Source: ANME-2 cluster archaeon (lineage in GTDB: Archaea > Halobacteriota > Methanosarcinia > Methanosarcinales > Methanogasteraceae). From it: a DNA stretch of 11,836 nt. Every line of letters begins with the position of its first letter. The first letter of the stretch is position 1. Below, one piece after another: positions 1-6,060 of the stretch. A program made the translations under genes and the position numbers. The DNA lies in the NCBI GenBank assembly GCA_003601535.1, contig PIXW01000091.1:1-11836 (forward strand). The letters are read 5' to 3'. The notes under the pieces were generated by a model that saw nothing but the letters and a program-made list of their open reading frames with translations, did not search any database and was not told the DNA's origin.

Positions 1-37
1 CCCTGTTCAGGATACGAATAGGTAAGATGGGATTGAA

Positions 38-793
38 ATGAATCTGATTTATTTCTCTCTTCCCTTTTTATTTATTATAGCGCTTGTATTCTCGATGCTT
101 GGGATGGGCGGCTCACAACTATATATTCCGGTTCTGTTCTGGCTTGGTATGGATTTTAAAACAGAGGCAATTCCACTTGGTATGTTACTGAATGTGGTAA
201 ATAGCTCTTCGGCAGCATGGACTTATGGACGGAGAAAACTCATCGATTGGAGAGTGGCAACTCCTTTTGGTATAGCCATGGTAATCTTTGCCCCAGTGGG
301 GACGCTGGCGAATGTAAATCTGCCAACAAAACCTGTAATCTTGATATTTGCCCTGTTCACCACTGCTGCTGCTCTATTGATGCTCAGCGGATGGAAACCC
401 AAGAAGGGTAGTCTGTCTGCGCACGAACGGCTTATCCTGGGCATTTTTGCAGGCAGCGTACTGGGCTTCTTTGCAGGATTGATTGGGAGGGGCGGGGGCA
501 GCTTTGTTGTCCCCCTTCTATATATTGCGGGATTGGACATGAAGATGGCAGCCGCCACCTCTGCCATGGTCGTGACCTTTTCCGGAACTTCGAGTTTTGT
601 TTCACACATCGCAACGGCTGCAAAACCGGATTGGTTCTTCTGGATGCTTTGCGCAGTTTCGGTATTTACAGGCAGCCAGATAGGCTCGAGATTGATGGCA
701 AAGAAATTAAAACCAAAGTCGGTCAGGTTGATTTTTGGAGGGGTTCTTTTAGGAGTTGCAATCATTCTGATTGTTAAGGATGTGCTGTTGTAG
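38..793 (+). CDS. TauE/SafE-family membrane transporter
   Basis: This 251-residue integral membrane protein resembles the TauE/SafE (formerly DUF81) family, whose members are linked to export or uptake of sulfite, sulfoacetate and other small organic anions. It shows the family's two-fold repeat. The first half starts with a hydrophobic helix followed by a glycine-rich GMGG stretch and a proline (about residues 21-32). The second half repeats this as GLIGRGGGSF followed by VVPLLY (about residues 147-162). A short charged loop (KPKKG) separates the halves, and about seven or eight hydrophobic segments can be counted. The length is typical of the family. The ATG at 38 follows a purine-rich stretch (GGTAAGATGGGA), a weak to fair ribosome binding site. 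A 174-nt spacer separates it from the next gene's longest possible reading frame, so it is probably not part of the downstream signalling cluster. The substrate cannot be told from sequence. Confidence 0.85.
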   Translation: MNLIYFSLPFLFIIALVFSMLGMGGSQLYIPVLFWLGMDFKTEAIPLGMLLNVVNSSSAAWTYGRRKLIDWRVATPFGIAMVIFAPVGTLANVNLPTKPVILIFALFTTAAALLMLSGWKPKKGSLSAHERLILGIFAGSVLGFFAGLIGRGGGSFVVPLLYIAGLDMKMAAATSAMVVTFSGTSSFVSHIATAAKPDWFFWMLCAVSVFTGSQIGSRLMAKKLKPKSVRLIFGGVLLGVAIILIVKDVLL

Positions 794-869
794 AGTGAAC
801 GTGTGTGCTATAACTGACGCGAAAAACCACGAGATTAAGATAAGAATATGGTTCTGATCTTTTTGCGGT

Positions 870-904
870 CGATAGCGGCAGCCTTCGTGTGCATCACGCT
901 ATCG
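870..904. repeat. Inverted repeat (8-bp arms) in the spacer after the transporter gene
   Basis: CGATAGCG at 870-877 is the exact reverse complement of CGCTATCG at 897-904, leaving a 19-nt loop. It sits about 80 nt past the stop of the transporter gene and 136 nt before the V4R gene. It is not followed by a T-run on the plus strand, so it is a poor intrinsic terminator. It could be a regulator-binding site or an RNA hairpin. The rest of the 794-1039 spacer shows no convincing gene. Confidence 0.4.
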
Positions 905-973
905 TCTCCTGCAACGCTCGAGAGTTGACAGTCCACGGTTCCGGCAGCCCCAGAGTCCCAAACCTTAATGATG

Positions 974-983
974 CTATACAAAC
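974..983 (+). promoter_or_regulatory. Weak TATA-like candidate for the signalling cluster
   Basis: The A/T-rich stretch CTATACAAAC lies about 57-66 nt upstream of the ATG at 1040. If it served as a TATA box, transcription would begin near 1005 and give a leader of about 35 nt that includes the Shine-Dalgarno site AGGAG at 1028-1032. The match to the archaeal TATA consensus is imperfect, so this is only a candidate. No better box was seen in the spacer. Confidence 0.25.
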
Positions 984-1039
984 ATACATCTGAGATGATG
1001 ACTACATCATGCAGTCTCGTCGAATGCAGGAGCAGAGGC

Positions 1040-1543
1040 ATGATCTATACCGGACAGTCACGTGCATGCCTCACCGATATCGAGCATGGTTTTTATGGAA
1101 TCAGGAAGGCAGTCGAACAGCTCATAGGTCCGGTTGCGGGCACAGTATATTACAATGCCGCTATCGCTGGCGGCATCGCGTATGTCCAGGGAGCGCTCAG
1201 GTCTGACAGCATCACAGAATCAGCGCAGGGTTTTAGGGATTGTGTGGATGATTATGCACAGCTGGGATTCGGGGATTTCATCGTCGAAGAGATCGATTAT
1301 GAAGATGCGAAAGGTGTTGTCACATGCAAGGATGCGTTTGAAGGATGGGCGTGGAAGAAGCATGATGACACCTCAAAAGCCTGTTATTACTCATGCGGCA
1401 TCCTCGCAGGATTTATGAGGGCGCTCACAGGAAGAGAGGATATCGAATGTGTTGAGACAGAGTGTATTGCAGAGGGTGCAGATGCTTGCGTATTTGTGAT
1501 CGCACCAAAAAAGGATCTGATCAAGCAGAGATTGATGATATGA
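1040..1543 (+). CDS. V4R-domain (predicted small-ligand/hydrocarbon-binding) protein
   Basis: This protein resembles the V4R (4-vinyl reductase) fold, which is used as a small-molecule sensor or carrier domain in archaea and bacteria. Visible features are an early RACL segment, a helix with a glycine-rich end (YYNAAIAGG), a middle aromatic strand with FEGWAW, a Gly-rich helix (SCGILAGFMRALTG) and the closing pattern C-x4-C-x7-C (Cys137, 142 and 150), typical of the metal/ligand-binding end of V4R proteins. The open frame could start at ATG 968 (191 residues), but that ATG has no ribosome site. ATG 1040 has AGGAG seven nucleotides upstream and gives 167 residues beginning right at the domain, so it is preferred. 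The stop overlaps the next gene's ATG (ATGA at 1540), which indicates translational coupling. The likely role is the input sensor of the downstream GTPase cluster. This is inference. Confidence 0.75.
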   Translation: MIYTGQSRACLTDIEHGFYGIRKAVEQLIGPVAGTVYYNAAIAGGIAYVQGALRSDSITESAQGFRDCVDDYAQLGFGDFIVEEIDYEDAKGVVTCKDAFEGWAWKKHDDTSKACYYSCGILAGFMRALTGREDIECVETECIAEGADACVFVIAPKKDLIKQRLMI

Positions 1544-1809
1544 GTGATAATCACGAAATCGGAGCATGTGGATCTGCATGTTATATTTGTTTATCAAAAG
1601 AGAGTGGGGCATGTCAGGGATGCGAAAAATCGCAACCTCTGCTGATTGAGAAAGCCGGGTACGGATGTCCGTTCTACGAATGTGCCAGAAGACTGGATGT
1701 GGCGAACTGTCTGCGATGTGAGAAACGATCATGCGATCTAAAGAGAGGCTTATCAAAGGGCTACTGCCCTGCATACACCTGTCTGGTGGTAGGAGATACC
1801 GGTGCATGA
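1540..1809 (+). CDS. Small protein with 12 cysteines, DUF3795-like
   Basis: This 89-residue protein carries twelve cysteines in paired patterns: ACGSACYIC, ACQGC, GCPFYEC, NCLRC followed by C five residues after the second Cys of that pair, and YCPAYTC. The opening CG-x2-C-x2-C pattern and the CPFYEC motif recall the DUF3795 family of small archaeal and bacterial metal-binding proteins of unknown function. Iron-sulfur or zinc binding is likely. It starts at the ATG inside the ATGA overlap with the V4R gene. A longer frame from 1462 exists, but it would run 26 codons inside the upstream gene and is not favoured. Coupling to V4R genes on both sides suggests that it supplies or senses metal/redox state for them. 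No biochemical role is known to me. Confidence 0.7.
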   Translation: MSDNHEIGACGSACYICLSKESGACQGCEKSQPLLIEKAGYGCPFYECARRLDVANCLRCEKRSCDLKRGLSKGYCPAYTCLVVGDTGA

Positions 1810-1870
1810 TTGGTAAAAGCTTATGTAGCCACCCATCCAATCACGAATCAAACGCAAAGGAGAGGATCAG

Positions 1871-2311
1871 ATGACAAACAAAATCGAGTATGCGCACCGC
1901 ACATTTGCGGGCTTGGGAGCAGCGATCTGGGAACTATTCGGAAAGTCAAGTCAGGAGCAGACCAATCTCTTCTCCTCATACATCGGTGCTGAAATCGGCA
2001 AACTCCTCCTCGAGAAGGGTCTGGTGAATAAGGACACACCGGTAAAGGAGTTGATTGCGATCATCGCAGACGAACTTGAAGTTGGAGAGGAACCTGAGAC
2101 TACCGAAAGCGATGGTTCGGTTACGCTTACGATCAGAAAATGCAATGTCTGCCCAACGAAGGTTGGGGGAATCGCCTTCGAGACCACAGTATGTCCGATC
2201 CCTGGAATCGTCAGGGGCGCAATCGATGCTGTGAAGGGCACCAGAGGCGAGGGTTATGCAAAACTCGAGCCAGGTAAGGTGTGTGAGATAACAGAGAAGG
2301 TGAGCCCATGA
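1871..2311 (+). CDS. Second V4R-like protein with four conserved-type cysteines
   Basis: This 146-residue protein begins at ATG 1871, preceded by a strong Shine-Dalgarno sequence (AAAGGAGAGG) five nucleotides upstream. The first 70 residues are mostly helical (GAEIGKLLLEKG, VKELIAIIADEL). They are followed by an acidic linker and then a strand-rich half with Cys91-x2-Cys94, Cys108-Pro, a helix (GIVRGAIDAV) and Cys138 in a final strand. This helix-then-strand layout with late cysteines fits divergent V4R or predicted hydrocarbon-binding proteins, and the four cysteines could hold a metal or iron-sulfur centre. The gene is 61 nt after the Cys-rich gene, and that gap could hold an internal promoter. 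Its stop overlaps a small frame at 2308. Family assignment is less certain than for the first V4R gene. Confidence 0.6.
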   Translation: MTNKIEYAHRTFAGLGAAIWELFGKSSQEQTNLFSSYIGAEIGKLLLEKGLVNKDTPVKELIAIIADELEVGEEPETTESDGSVTLTIRKCNVCPTKVGGIAFETTVCPIPGIVRGAIDAVKGTRGEGYAKLEPGKVCEITEKVSP

Positions 2312-2418
2312 CCGAATATTTCTATGCAGCATCGGCAGTTAGAAAGGTTTTTGATGATAAAGCCCCAGATAGGAATAACAAACACAACCGCGGAACTTGG
2401 GGGTGTGTTGTGTGGTGA
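2308..2418 (+). CDS. Possible small protein (36 residues)
   Basis: An ATG at 2308 overlaps the stop of the V4R-like gene (ATGA) and has a very good ribosome site, AGGTGA at 2298-2303, four nucleotides upstream. It opens a 36-codon frame ending at TGA 2416-2418. The product begins MTEYFYAASAVRKVF and is otherwise polar and basic, with one Cys and four Trp/Tyr-type aromatics. I do not recognise it. The 136-nt space before the Roadblock gene is otherwise unexplained in an operon where other joints overlap. It may be a true small protein, a coupling frame that carries ribosomes toward the next gene, or the remains of a longer one. Confidence 0.35.
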   Translation: MTEYFYAASAVRKVFDDKAPDRNNKHNRGTWGCVVW

Positions 2419-2447
2419 CCTTCGAGTTGATCGGGTAGGTGAGTTGG

Positions 2448-2825
2448 ATGCCTGAAACCAAGAAAGACAGACTGGACATGATCCTTGCCAGATTCGGAGA
2501 AGTCGGGCAGATCAAAGCCGTCGGCATCGTCTCCAAGGAAGGATTGCTGATAACAGCTCGCATGCCGCCGGAGATGAACGAGCGGATCGTTGCAGCGCTC
2601 TGCTCCACGATCATGGCAAGCGCGGAGACTGCCAGTACACAGATGGGGACAGGAGCGGTGAGTGATATTCATGTGAAGACCGAGCAGGGAACGATACTGC
2701 TCCAGCCAGCCGGTGAAAAAGCGATCTTGATCGCACTGGCAGAATCCAGCGCTCAACTTGGGCTGATCATGATGGAGATCGAAGCGAGAGCGAAACAGGT
2801 GCAGGAGATCCTTGAAGAGGTATGA
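2448..2825 (+). CDS. Roadblock/LC7-domain protein (MglB-like)
   Basis: This 125-residue single-domain protein matches the Roadblock/LC7 fold. It has a first helix with a KKDRLDMIL-type start, a beta hairpin (IKAVGIVSKEGLLITARMP), a long helix (ERIVAALCSTIMASAETAS), two strands (SDIHVKTEQGTILLQPAG, then AILIALAES) and a last helix (LIMMEIEARAKQVQEIL). Such proteins dimerise and bind small Ras-like GTPases. Bacterial MglB is a GTPase-activating protein, and Roadblock proteins accompany GTPases in actinobacterial conservons. The ATG at 2448 is preferred over GTG 2439 because AGGTGA (2437-2442) lies five nucleotides before it. The stop is one nucleotide from the next gene's ATG, and that next gene encodes a GTPase domain, so a physical partnership is very likely. 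Confidence 0.88.
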   Translation: MPETKKDRLDMILARFGEVGQIKAVGIVSKEGLLITARMPPEMNERIVAALCSTIMASAETASTQMGTGAVSDIHVKTEQGTILLQPAGEKAILIALAESSAQLGLIMMEIEARAKQVQEILEEV

Positions 2826-2826
2826 C

Positions 2827-4026
2827 ATGGTGACAGATGCCGAATGCAAACGCAAGACCTATATTCCTATGCTCGATGAACTGCTTGGTGGTGGTATGCC
2901 TGCCGGCACCTCGATATTGTTCACAGCGATGCCGGGCGTGACGTCAGAGGTTTTCGGATATCAGATCATTGCCGAGCGCATGCGAAACGAAACGGATGTT
3001 TGCTTCATATACACAAACACCAGAACACCTGTTGAGATCGAACACGTATTTCAGAGATATGGATGGGATCTGCGATCATTTCTTGACTCGGATCAGGCAT
3101 TCTTTATCGATTCCATATCTCCAATGATGGGGATGCCAGCAATCGGCAAATATTCGATCGATGATTTTAGAGAGAGCGAGAAAACGATCACAAACGCGAT
3201 CTCTGATATCGCAGGAGGAGTCGCTGTAATTGAAGATATTTCAACGCTTCTCGATTCCATTGGTGTTGATCCGACATTCGACCTGATCGAGCGGTTGAAC
3301 AAGGAGGCACGGTCGAACGATGTGAATATGATATACATGTTCACACGATGGAACTATGAGAAGGTGATGCTCGACAGACTATCTGATATCGTTGACTGCG
3401 AGATCAAACTCTTCAGTGTCGAAGAGAAGGTGATTTATCGGCAGGTCTTTGCAATCACAAAATCGAACTGGATAAAGACTTCCGGAGCCAAGATATTCTT
3501 CGAGGTTTTAGAACCAGGTGGTGTCAGAATCTTTATACCGAAACTGCTGGTGACCGGTCCGTACAATGCCGGAAAAACAACATTCACCAAGGCAATTGCA
3601 CCGGATACTGTTTCAGTAGAGCGGCAGACATTTGAACTATTTCCTACGACAGTCGGGCTCGATATCGGACATATCGATTACAAAGGTTTCTCAGCTGACG
3701 TATTTGGCACTCCGGGTCAGGAACGATTCGATCTTCTGCTCGAACCACTTGGAAGAGAGGCTATCGGTACGTTTATCGTGATCGATTCGACAAAACCGGA
3801 GACGTTCGTGCGTGCAAAGGAGATGATCCGGATGTGCCGTACAGAGGCGATACCAAAGGTAATAATCGCCAACAAGCAGGACCTTCCAAACGCGCTGTCG
3901 CCTGATGAGATCAAGAAGAGGATGGCTCTCTGGGAGGATGTTCCGATCGTGCCAGTATCAGCAGCAAACAGACAGGGACTTGATGAGGCTCTGGACATTT
4001 TATTCAGCCTCATATACAGGATATGA
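2827..4026 (+). CDS. Degenerate KaiC/RecA-like domain fused to a Ras-like (COG2229-type) GTPase
   Basis: This 399-residue protein has two parts. Residues 1 to about 225 resemble KaiC/RecA-superfamily proteins: a 'LDELLGGGMPAG' start (17-27), a region aligned to Walker A that reads AMPGVTSE (34-41) with Ser40 replacing the catalytic lysine, and a kept Walker B (VAVIED, Glu136-Asp137). Residues about 238-399 form a complete small GTPase: G1 GPYNAGKT (244-251), G2 Thr274/275, G3 DVFGTPGQE (291-299), G4 NKQD (349-352) and G5 VSA (377-379). The FGTPGQERF form of G3 is the type found in MglA-like and COG2229 GTPases next to Roadblock genes. ATG 2827 is chosen over TTG 2812 because GAGG lies six nucleotides upstream. 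The start follows the Roadblock stop by 1 nt, and the stop overlaps the next gene by ATGA. The first half probably cannot hydrolyse ATP by itself. Confidence 0.85.
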   Translation: MVTDAECKRKTYIPMLDELLGGGMPAGTSILFTAMPGVTSEVFGYQIIAERMRNETDVCFIYTNTRTPVEIEHVFQRYGWDLRSFLDSDQAFFIDSISPMMGMPAIGKYSIDDFRESEKTITNAISDIAGGVAVIEDISTLLDSIGVDPTFDLIERLNKEARSNDVNMIYMFTRWNYEKVMLDRLSDIVDCEIKLFSVEEKVIYRQVFAITKSNWIKTSGAKIFFEVLEPGGVRIFIPKLLVTGPYNAGKTTFTKAIAPDTVSVERQTFELFPTTVGLDIGHIDYKGFSADVFGTPGQERFDLLLEPLGREAIGTFIVIDSTKPETFVRAKEMIRMCRTEAIPKVIIANKQDLPNALSPDEIKKRMALWEDVPIVPVSAANRQGLDEALDILFSLIYRI

Positions 4027-4709
4027 TTCCAAAAATAAGATCGGGAATTGCAGGTTTTGATAATCTGACCGGCGGTCTGCCAGAGAATACGATGACTCTG
4101 GTTTATGGTCCGCCAAAGACCGGGAAGTCTATATTCTGCTATCAATTTCTCCGCCAGTCCGTAGAAGAAGGGGATCTGTGCACGTATCTGATGACGGATT
4201 ATAGTTTATCCCAACTCGAACAGCAGATGATGGCATTTAACTGGTTCATCCATGATTATATCTCCAACAAAAGGTTATATGTGATCGATACGGCATCAGG
4301 CTCGGTTGGTGCGATACAAAAAGAGACCAGGAATATGATGGTATCTTTTCCGCAGAATCCAACTGATATCGCAAGCAAGCTCATCCAGCAACTGCAGTCC
4401 GTCTATCAGCAGGCGCAGCGATTCCGGTCGATTCTGGATTCATCGACCACCTTGTTCGCATTCAACTCACCGATCCTGATCATCAGGGTACTCAAGTCAT
4501 ACACCATGCGGATCAAGATGGCTGGCGGCACCGGACTCATCACGTACACTGAGGGATCAGTCGAGCCGCAGATCGAGACGATGCTGAAAGCTACTGTGGA
4601 TAACATCATCCATCTCGATGGCGAGGAACTTACCATTGAAGCGATGGCTGGGCTCAAACACGAAAAAGCGAGTTACAGGATCAGTGACGAGGGAATCGTG
4701 GTGCAGTAG
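4023..4709 (+). CDS. KaiC/RecA-superfamily ATPase-like protein
   Basis: This 228-residue protein has the KaiC-like start SGIAGFDNLTGGLPENT and an intact Walker A, GPPKTGKS (residues 29-36). At the place of Walker B the sequence reads LFAFNSPILII, with Asn148 where an Asp is expected (KaiC-type IDS), so catalysis may be weak or need a partner. Later LITYTEGS matches the family's strand after Walker B. One stretch (about residues 100-140, rich in Gln, Ser and Arg) looks helical or coiled. The gene begins inside the stop of the fusion gene (ATGA), so the two are co-translated. The preceding protein has the opposite damage (Walker A lost, acid kept), which suggests that the two form a mixed RecA-type assembly. 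FlaH, GvpD-like and circadian KaiC proteins are distant relatives. No closer role can be named. Confidence 0.8.
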   Translation: MIPKIRSGIAGFDNLTGGLPENTMTLVYGPPKTGKSIFCYQFLRQSVEEGDLCTYLMTDYSLSQLEQQMMAFNWFIHDYISNKRLYVIDTASGSVGAIQKETRNMMVSFPQNPTDIASKLIQQLQSVYQQAQRFRSILDSSTTLFAFNSPILIIRVLKSYTMRIKMAGGTGLITYTEGSVEPQIETMLKATVDNIIHLDGEELTIEAMAGLKHEKASYRISDEGIVVQ

Positions 4710-4757
4710 TGGTGGGCTTGCCAGCAACCAGAGATGTTTGTATCCAAATAATGATCG

Positions 4758-5768
4758 TTATGGGCGTTTCTTCGAGCCAGGACACGCCGCCTTCTTTTTG
4801 ATCCGGTAATAATTAAGCGGATGCTTGATCCCTTCGCACAGGGTATCAGCGCCAGTGCAATTCCCGTACGTCTTCATCGCATCGCAACCAGGTGCGGTGT
4901 ATTCGCGTCCTGCGATGTGCTCGACCTGGTACCTGGTTCGTGATTCATCAAAGTCAGGCGATCCACCGAACATCTGAACGATCCCGTCCACATCCATGCC
5001 GATATTCAGCAGAAACGAGGTAACTGCAAACCGTGCTGAATGCGGAAGGTTGATACCCTGCTGAAGTCTTGCGAGTATATGTGCGATGCACGGCGGGAAT
5101 GCCTCGGTACAAACCGCGCCTTTGATATCAAACTCGGTTTTTCGCGTTCCAAGTGATTCATTCACAGCACTGACGTATTTCGATAACGCATCGCAGATTT
5201 CAGACGGGATATCAAGCGGCAGATCATGCTGTATGTGATCGCTGATCGCCTCCAGCAATAGTCGTGTAAATTCGTGTGTGGAAAGTGAAACCCAGCCGCG
5301 GTGCAGCCTTCGGTTCACCAGTTTCCATCCGGGGTCATGCATGCGGTGCGCGTATCTGATGTAATCGGTAAAATGCATGTCGAATCCTCGATCAGACAAA
5401 TCAACATGCATATCAAACTCAGCGCCCATTGCTATCAGGAAATCCTTTGGCTCGGTTTTAAGAGAGTCATAGACTGCTTTTGACTCTGCAAGAGCATATC
5501 TGCGGATCAGATAAGAATCATCAATACAGGATATGATTATCCTGGCAACCGGATATGATAGCAGTTCGATCTCTGCCTGAATCTCCGTACCAACGTTCTT
5601 CTCGATTCTGCCCTCGATTGCCTGAATCACCCGTTCCATGCTGCGAGCGCGGACGCGATCATACACACGTTTATTGAGTAGATCCGGAATGGTGACCCCC
5701 AGTTCCCGGACATACGCAGTGGCTCCGGATGTGAAAGGATAGATCGCGAAACTGATATCAGGGATCAT
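4758..5768 (-). CDS. priL: DNA primase large subunit PriL
   Basis: This 336-residue protein matches archaeal/eukaryotic primase large subunits, which pair with the catalytic PriS to start RNA or DNA primers during replication. It opens with the family-typical 'ALYPF'-like element (FAIYPFTSGATAYV). The C-terminal iron-sulfur domain is clear: FPPCIAHIL (Cys228), a helix with ARF, PDFDES, RYQVEHIAG, then GCDAMKTYGNC (Cys296 and 305) and LCEGIKHPLNYY (Cys312). These four cysteines bind a 4Fe-4S cluster in known PriL proteins. An open frame continues upstream into the tRNA, so ATG 5768 is taken as the start, 26 nt after the mature tRNA end. GAGGT lies about 15 nt upstream, a rather long spacing. 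Co-transcription with the two tRNAs is likely. The catalytic subunit PriS is not in this window. Confidence 0.92.
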   Translation of the reverse strand: MIPDISFAIYPFTSGATAYVRELGVTIPDLLNKRVYDRVRARSMERVIQAIEGRIEKNVGTEIQAEIELLSYPVARIIISCIDDSYLIRRYALAESKAVYDSLKTEPKDFLIAMGAEFDMHVDLSDRGFDMHFTDYIRYAHRMHDPGWKLVNRRLHRGWVSLSTHEFTRLLLEAISDHIQHDLPLDIPSEICDALSKYVSAVNESLGTRKTEFDIKGAVCTEAFPPCIAHILARLQQGINLPHSARFAVTSFLLNIGMDVDGIVQMFGGSPDFDESRTRYQVEHIAGREYTAPGCDAMKTYGNCTGADTLCEGIKHPLNYYRIKKKAACPGSKKRP

Positions 5769-5794
5769 GCACTGTTTCTCTATACCTCTTGAGA

Positions 5795-5891
5795 TGGGCC
5801 CACTGCGATTCGAACGCAGGACCGCTCGGTTTCTCATTACGGATCTAAGAATTATGAGCCGAGCGCTCTAACCTGGCTAAGCTATGGGCCC
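5795..5891 (-). tRNA. tRNA with CAT anticodon, 22-nt intron (elongator Met likely, Ile2 possible)
   Basis: The minus strand gives a full cloverleaf. The acceptor stem is GGGCCCA paired with TGGGCCC followed by A73. The D arm contains AGCTTAGCCAGGTTAGAGC. The anticodon arm is CTCGG/CCGAG around CTCATA-A, and the T arm is CTGCG-TTCGAAT-CGCAG. The anticodon is CAT. The anticodon loop is interrupted between positions 37 and 38 by 22 nt (5831-5852). Without it the tRNA is 75 nt. No CCA is encoded. CAT is shared by elongator Met and Ile2 (lysidine/agmatidine-modified). Introns at this site are common in archaeal elongator Met tRNAs, so Met is favoured, but the identity is not settled. Confidence 0.9.
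5831..5852 (-). other. tRNA intron (bulge-helix-bulge type)
   Basis: These 22 nt lie between positions 37 and 38 of the CAT tRNA, the canonical archaeal intron site. The intron's ATGAG pairs with the anticodon-side CTCAT to make the central helix expected of a bulge-helix-bulge motif cut by the tRNA splicing endonuclease. Confidence 0.85.
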
Positions 5892-5897
5892 GCAAAG

Positions 5898-5970
5898 CGC
5901 CGCCAACAGGGCTCGAACCTGTGACATCTTGGTTAACAGCCAAGCACTCTACCAACTGAGTTATAGCGGC
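5898..5970 (-). tRNA. tRNA-Asn (GTT)
   Basis: This is a 73-nt cloverleaf on the minus strand. The acceptor stem is GCCGCTA paired with TGGCGGC (one T-G wobble), followed by discriminator G73. The D stem is ACTC/GAGT with loop AGTTGGTA, the anticodon arm is CTTGG-CTGTTAA-CCAAG, and the T arm is ACAGG-TTCGAGC-CCTGT. Anticodon GTT reads Asn codons, and G73 is usual for tRNA-Asn. No CCA is encoded. It lies only six nucleotides before the CAT tRNA, so the two are surely one transcript, probably continuing into priL. Confidence 0.95.
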
Positions 5971-6060
5971 TTCCGATATACATCAATCATAACAGTATAG
6001 ACTTAAACCTTATGCTTTGTACCCGCAGGTTTATCATTATCAGACCTACATGTATCTGTC
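5971..6060. promoter_or_regulatory. Divergent promoter region (tRNA/priL minus; aCPSF2-like plus)
   Basis: This 90-bp gap separates divergent units. On the minus strand, GGTTTAAG (6002-6009) lies 32-39 nt before the tRNA-Asn 5' end and can serve as its TATA box. On the plus strand, TTTATCAT (6030-6037) lies 24-31 nt before the nuclease ATG at 6061. That places the start of transcription at the start codon, which fits a leaderless mRNA, and no Shine-Dalgarno site is seen there. Confidence 0.5.

Noticed and set aside
223..765. 180-codon minus-strand open frame inside the transporter gene
   Set aside because: Antisense shadow; the plus-strand frame has clear membrane-protein features and family motifs.
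968..1039. N-terminal extension of the first V4R protein (start at ATG 968)
   Set aside because: No ribosome site or well-placed TATA box supports it, whereas ATG 1040 has AGGAG at a seven-nucleotide spacing and begins at the domain edge. It is not excluded.
5769..5837. N-terminal extension of PriL
   Set aside because: The extra codons lie across the mature tRNA. The family's start motif appears right after ATG 5768.
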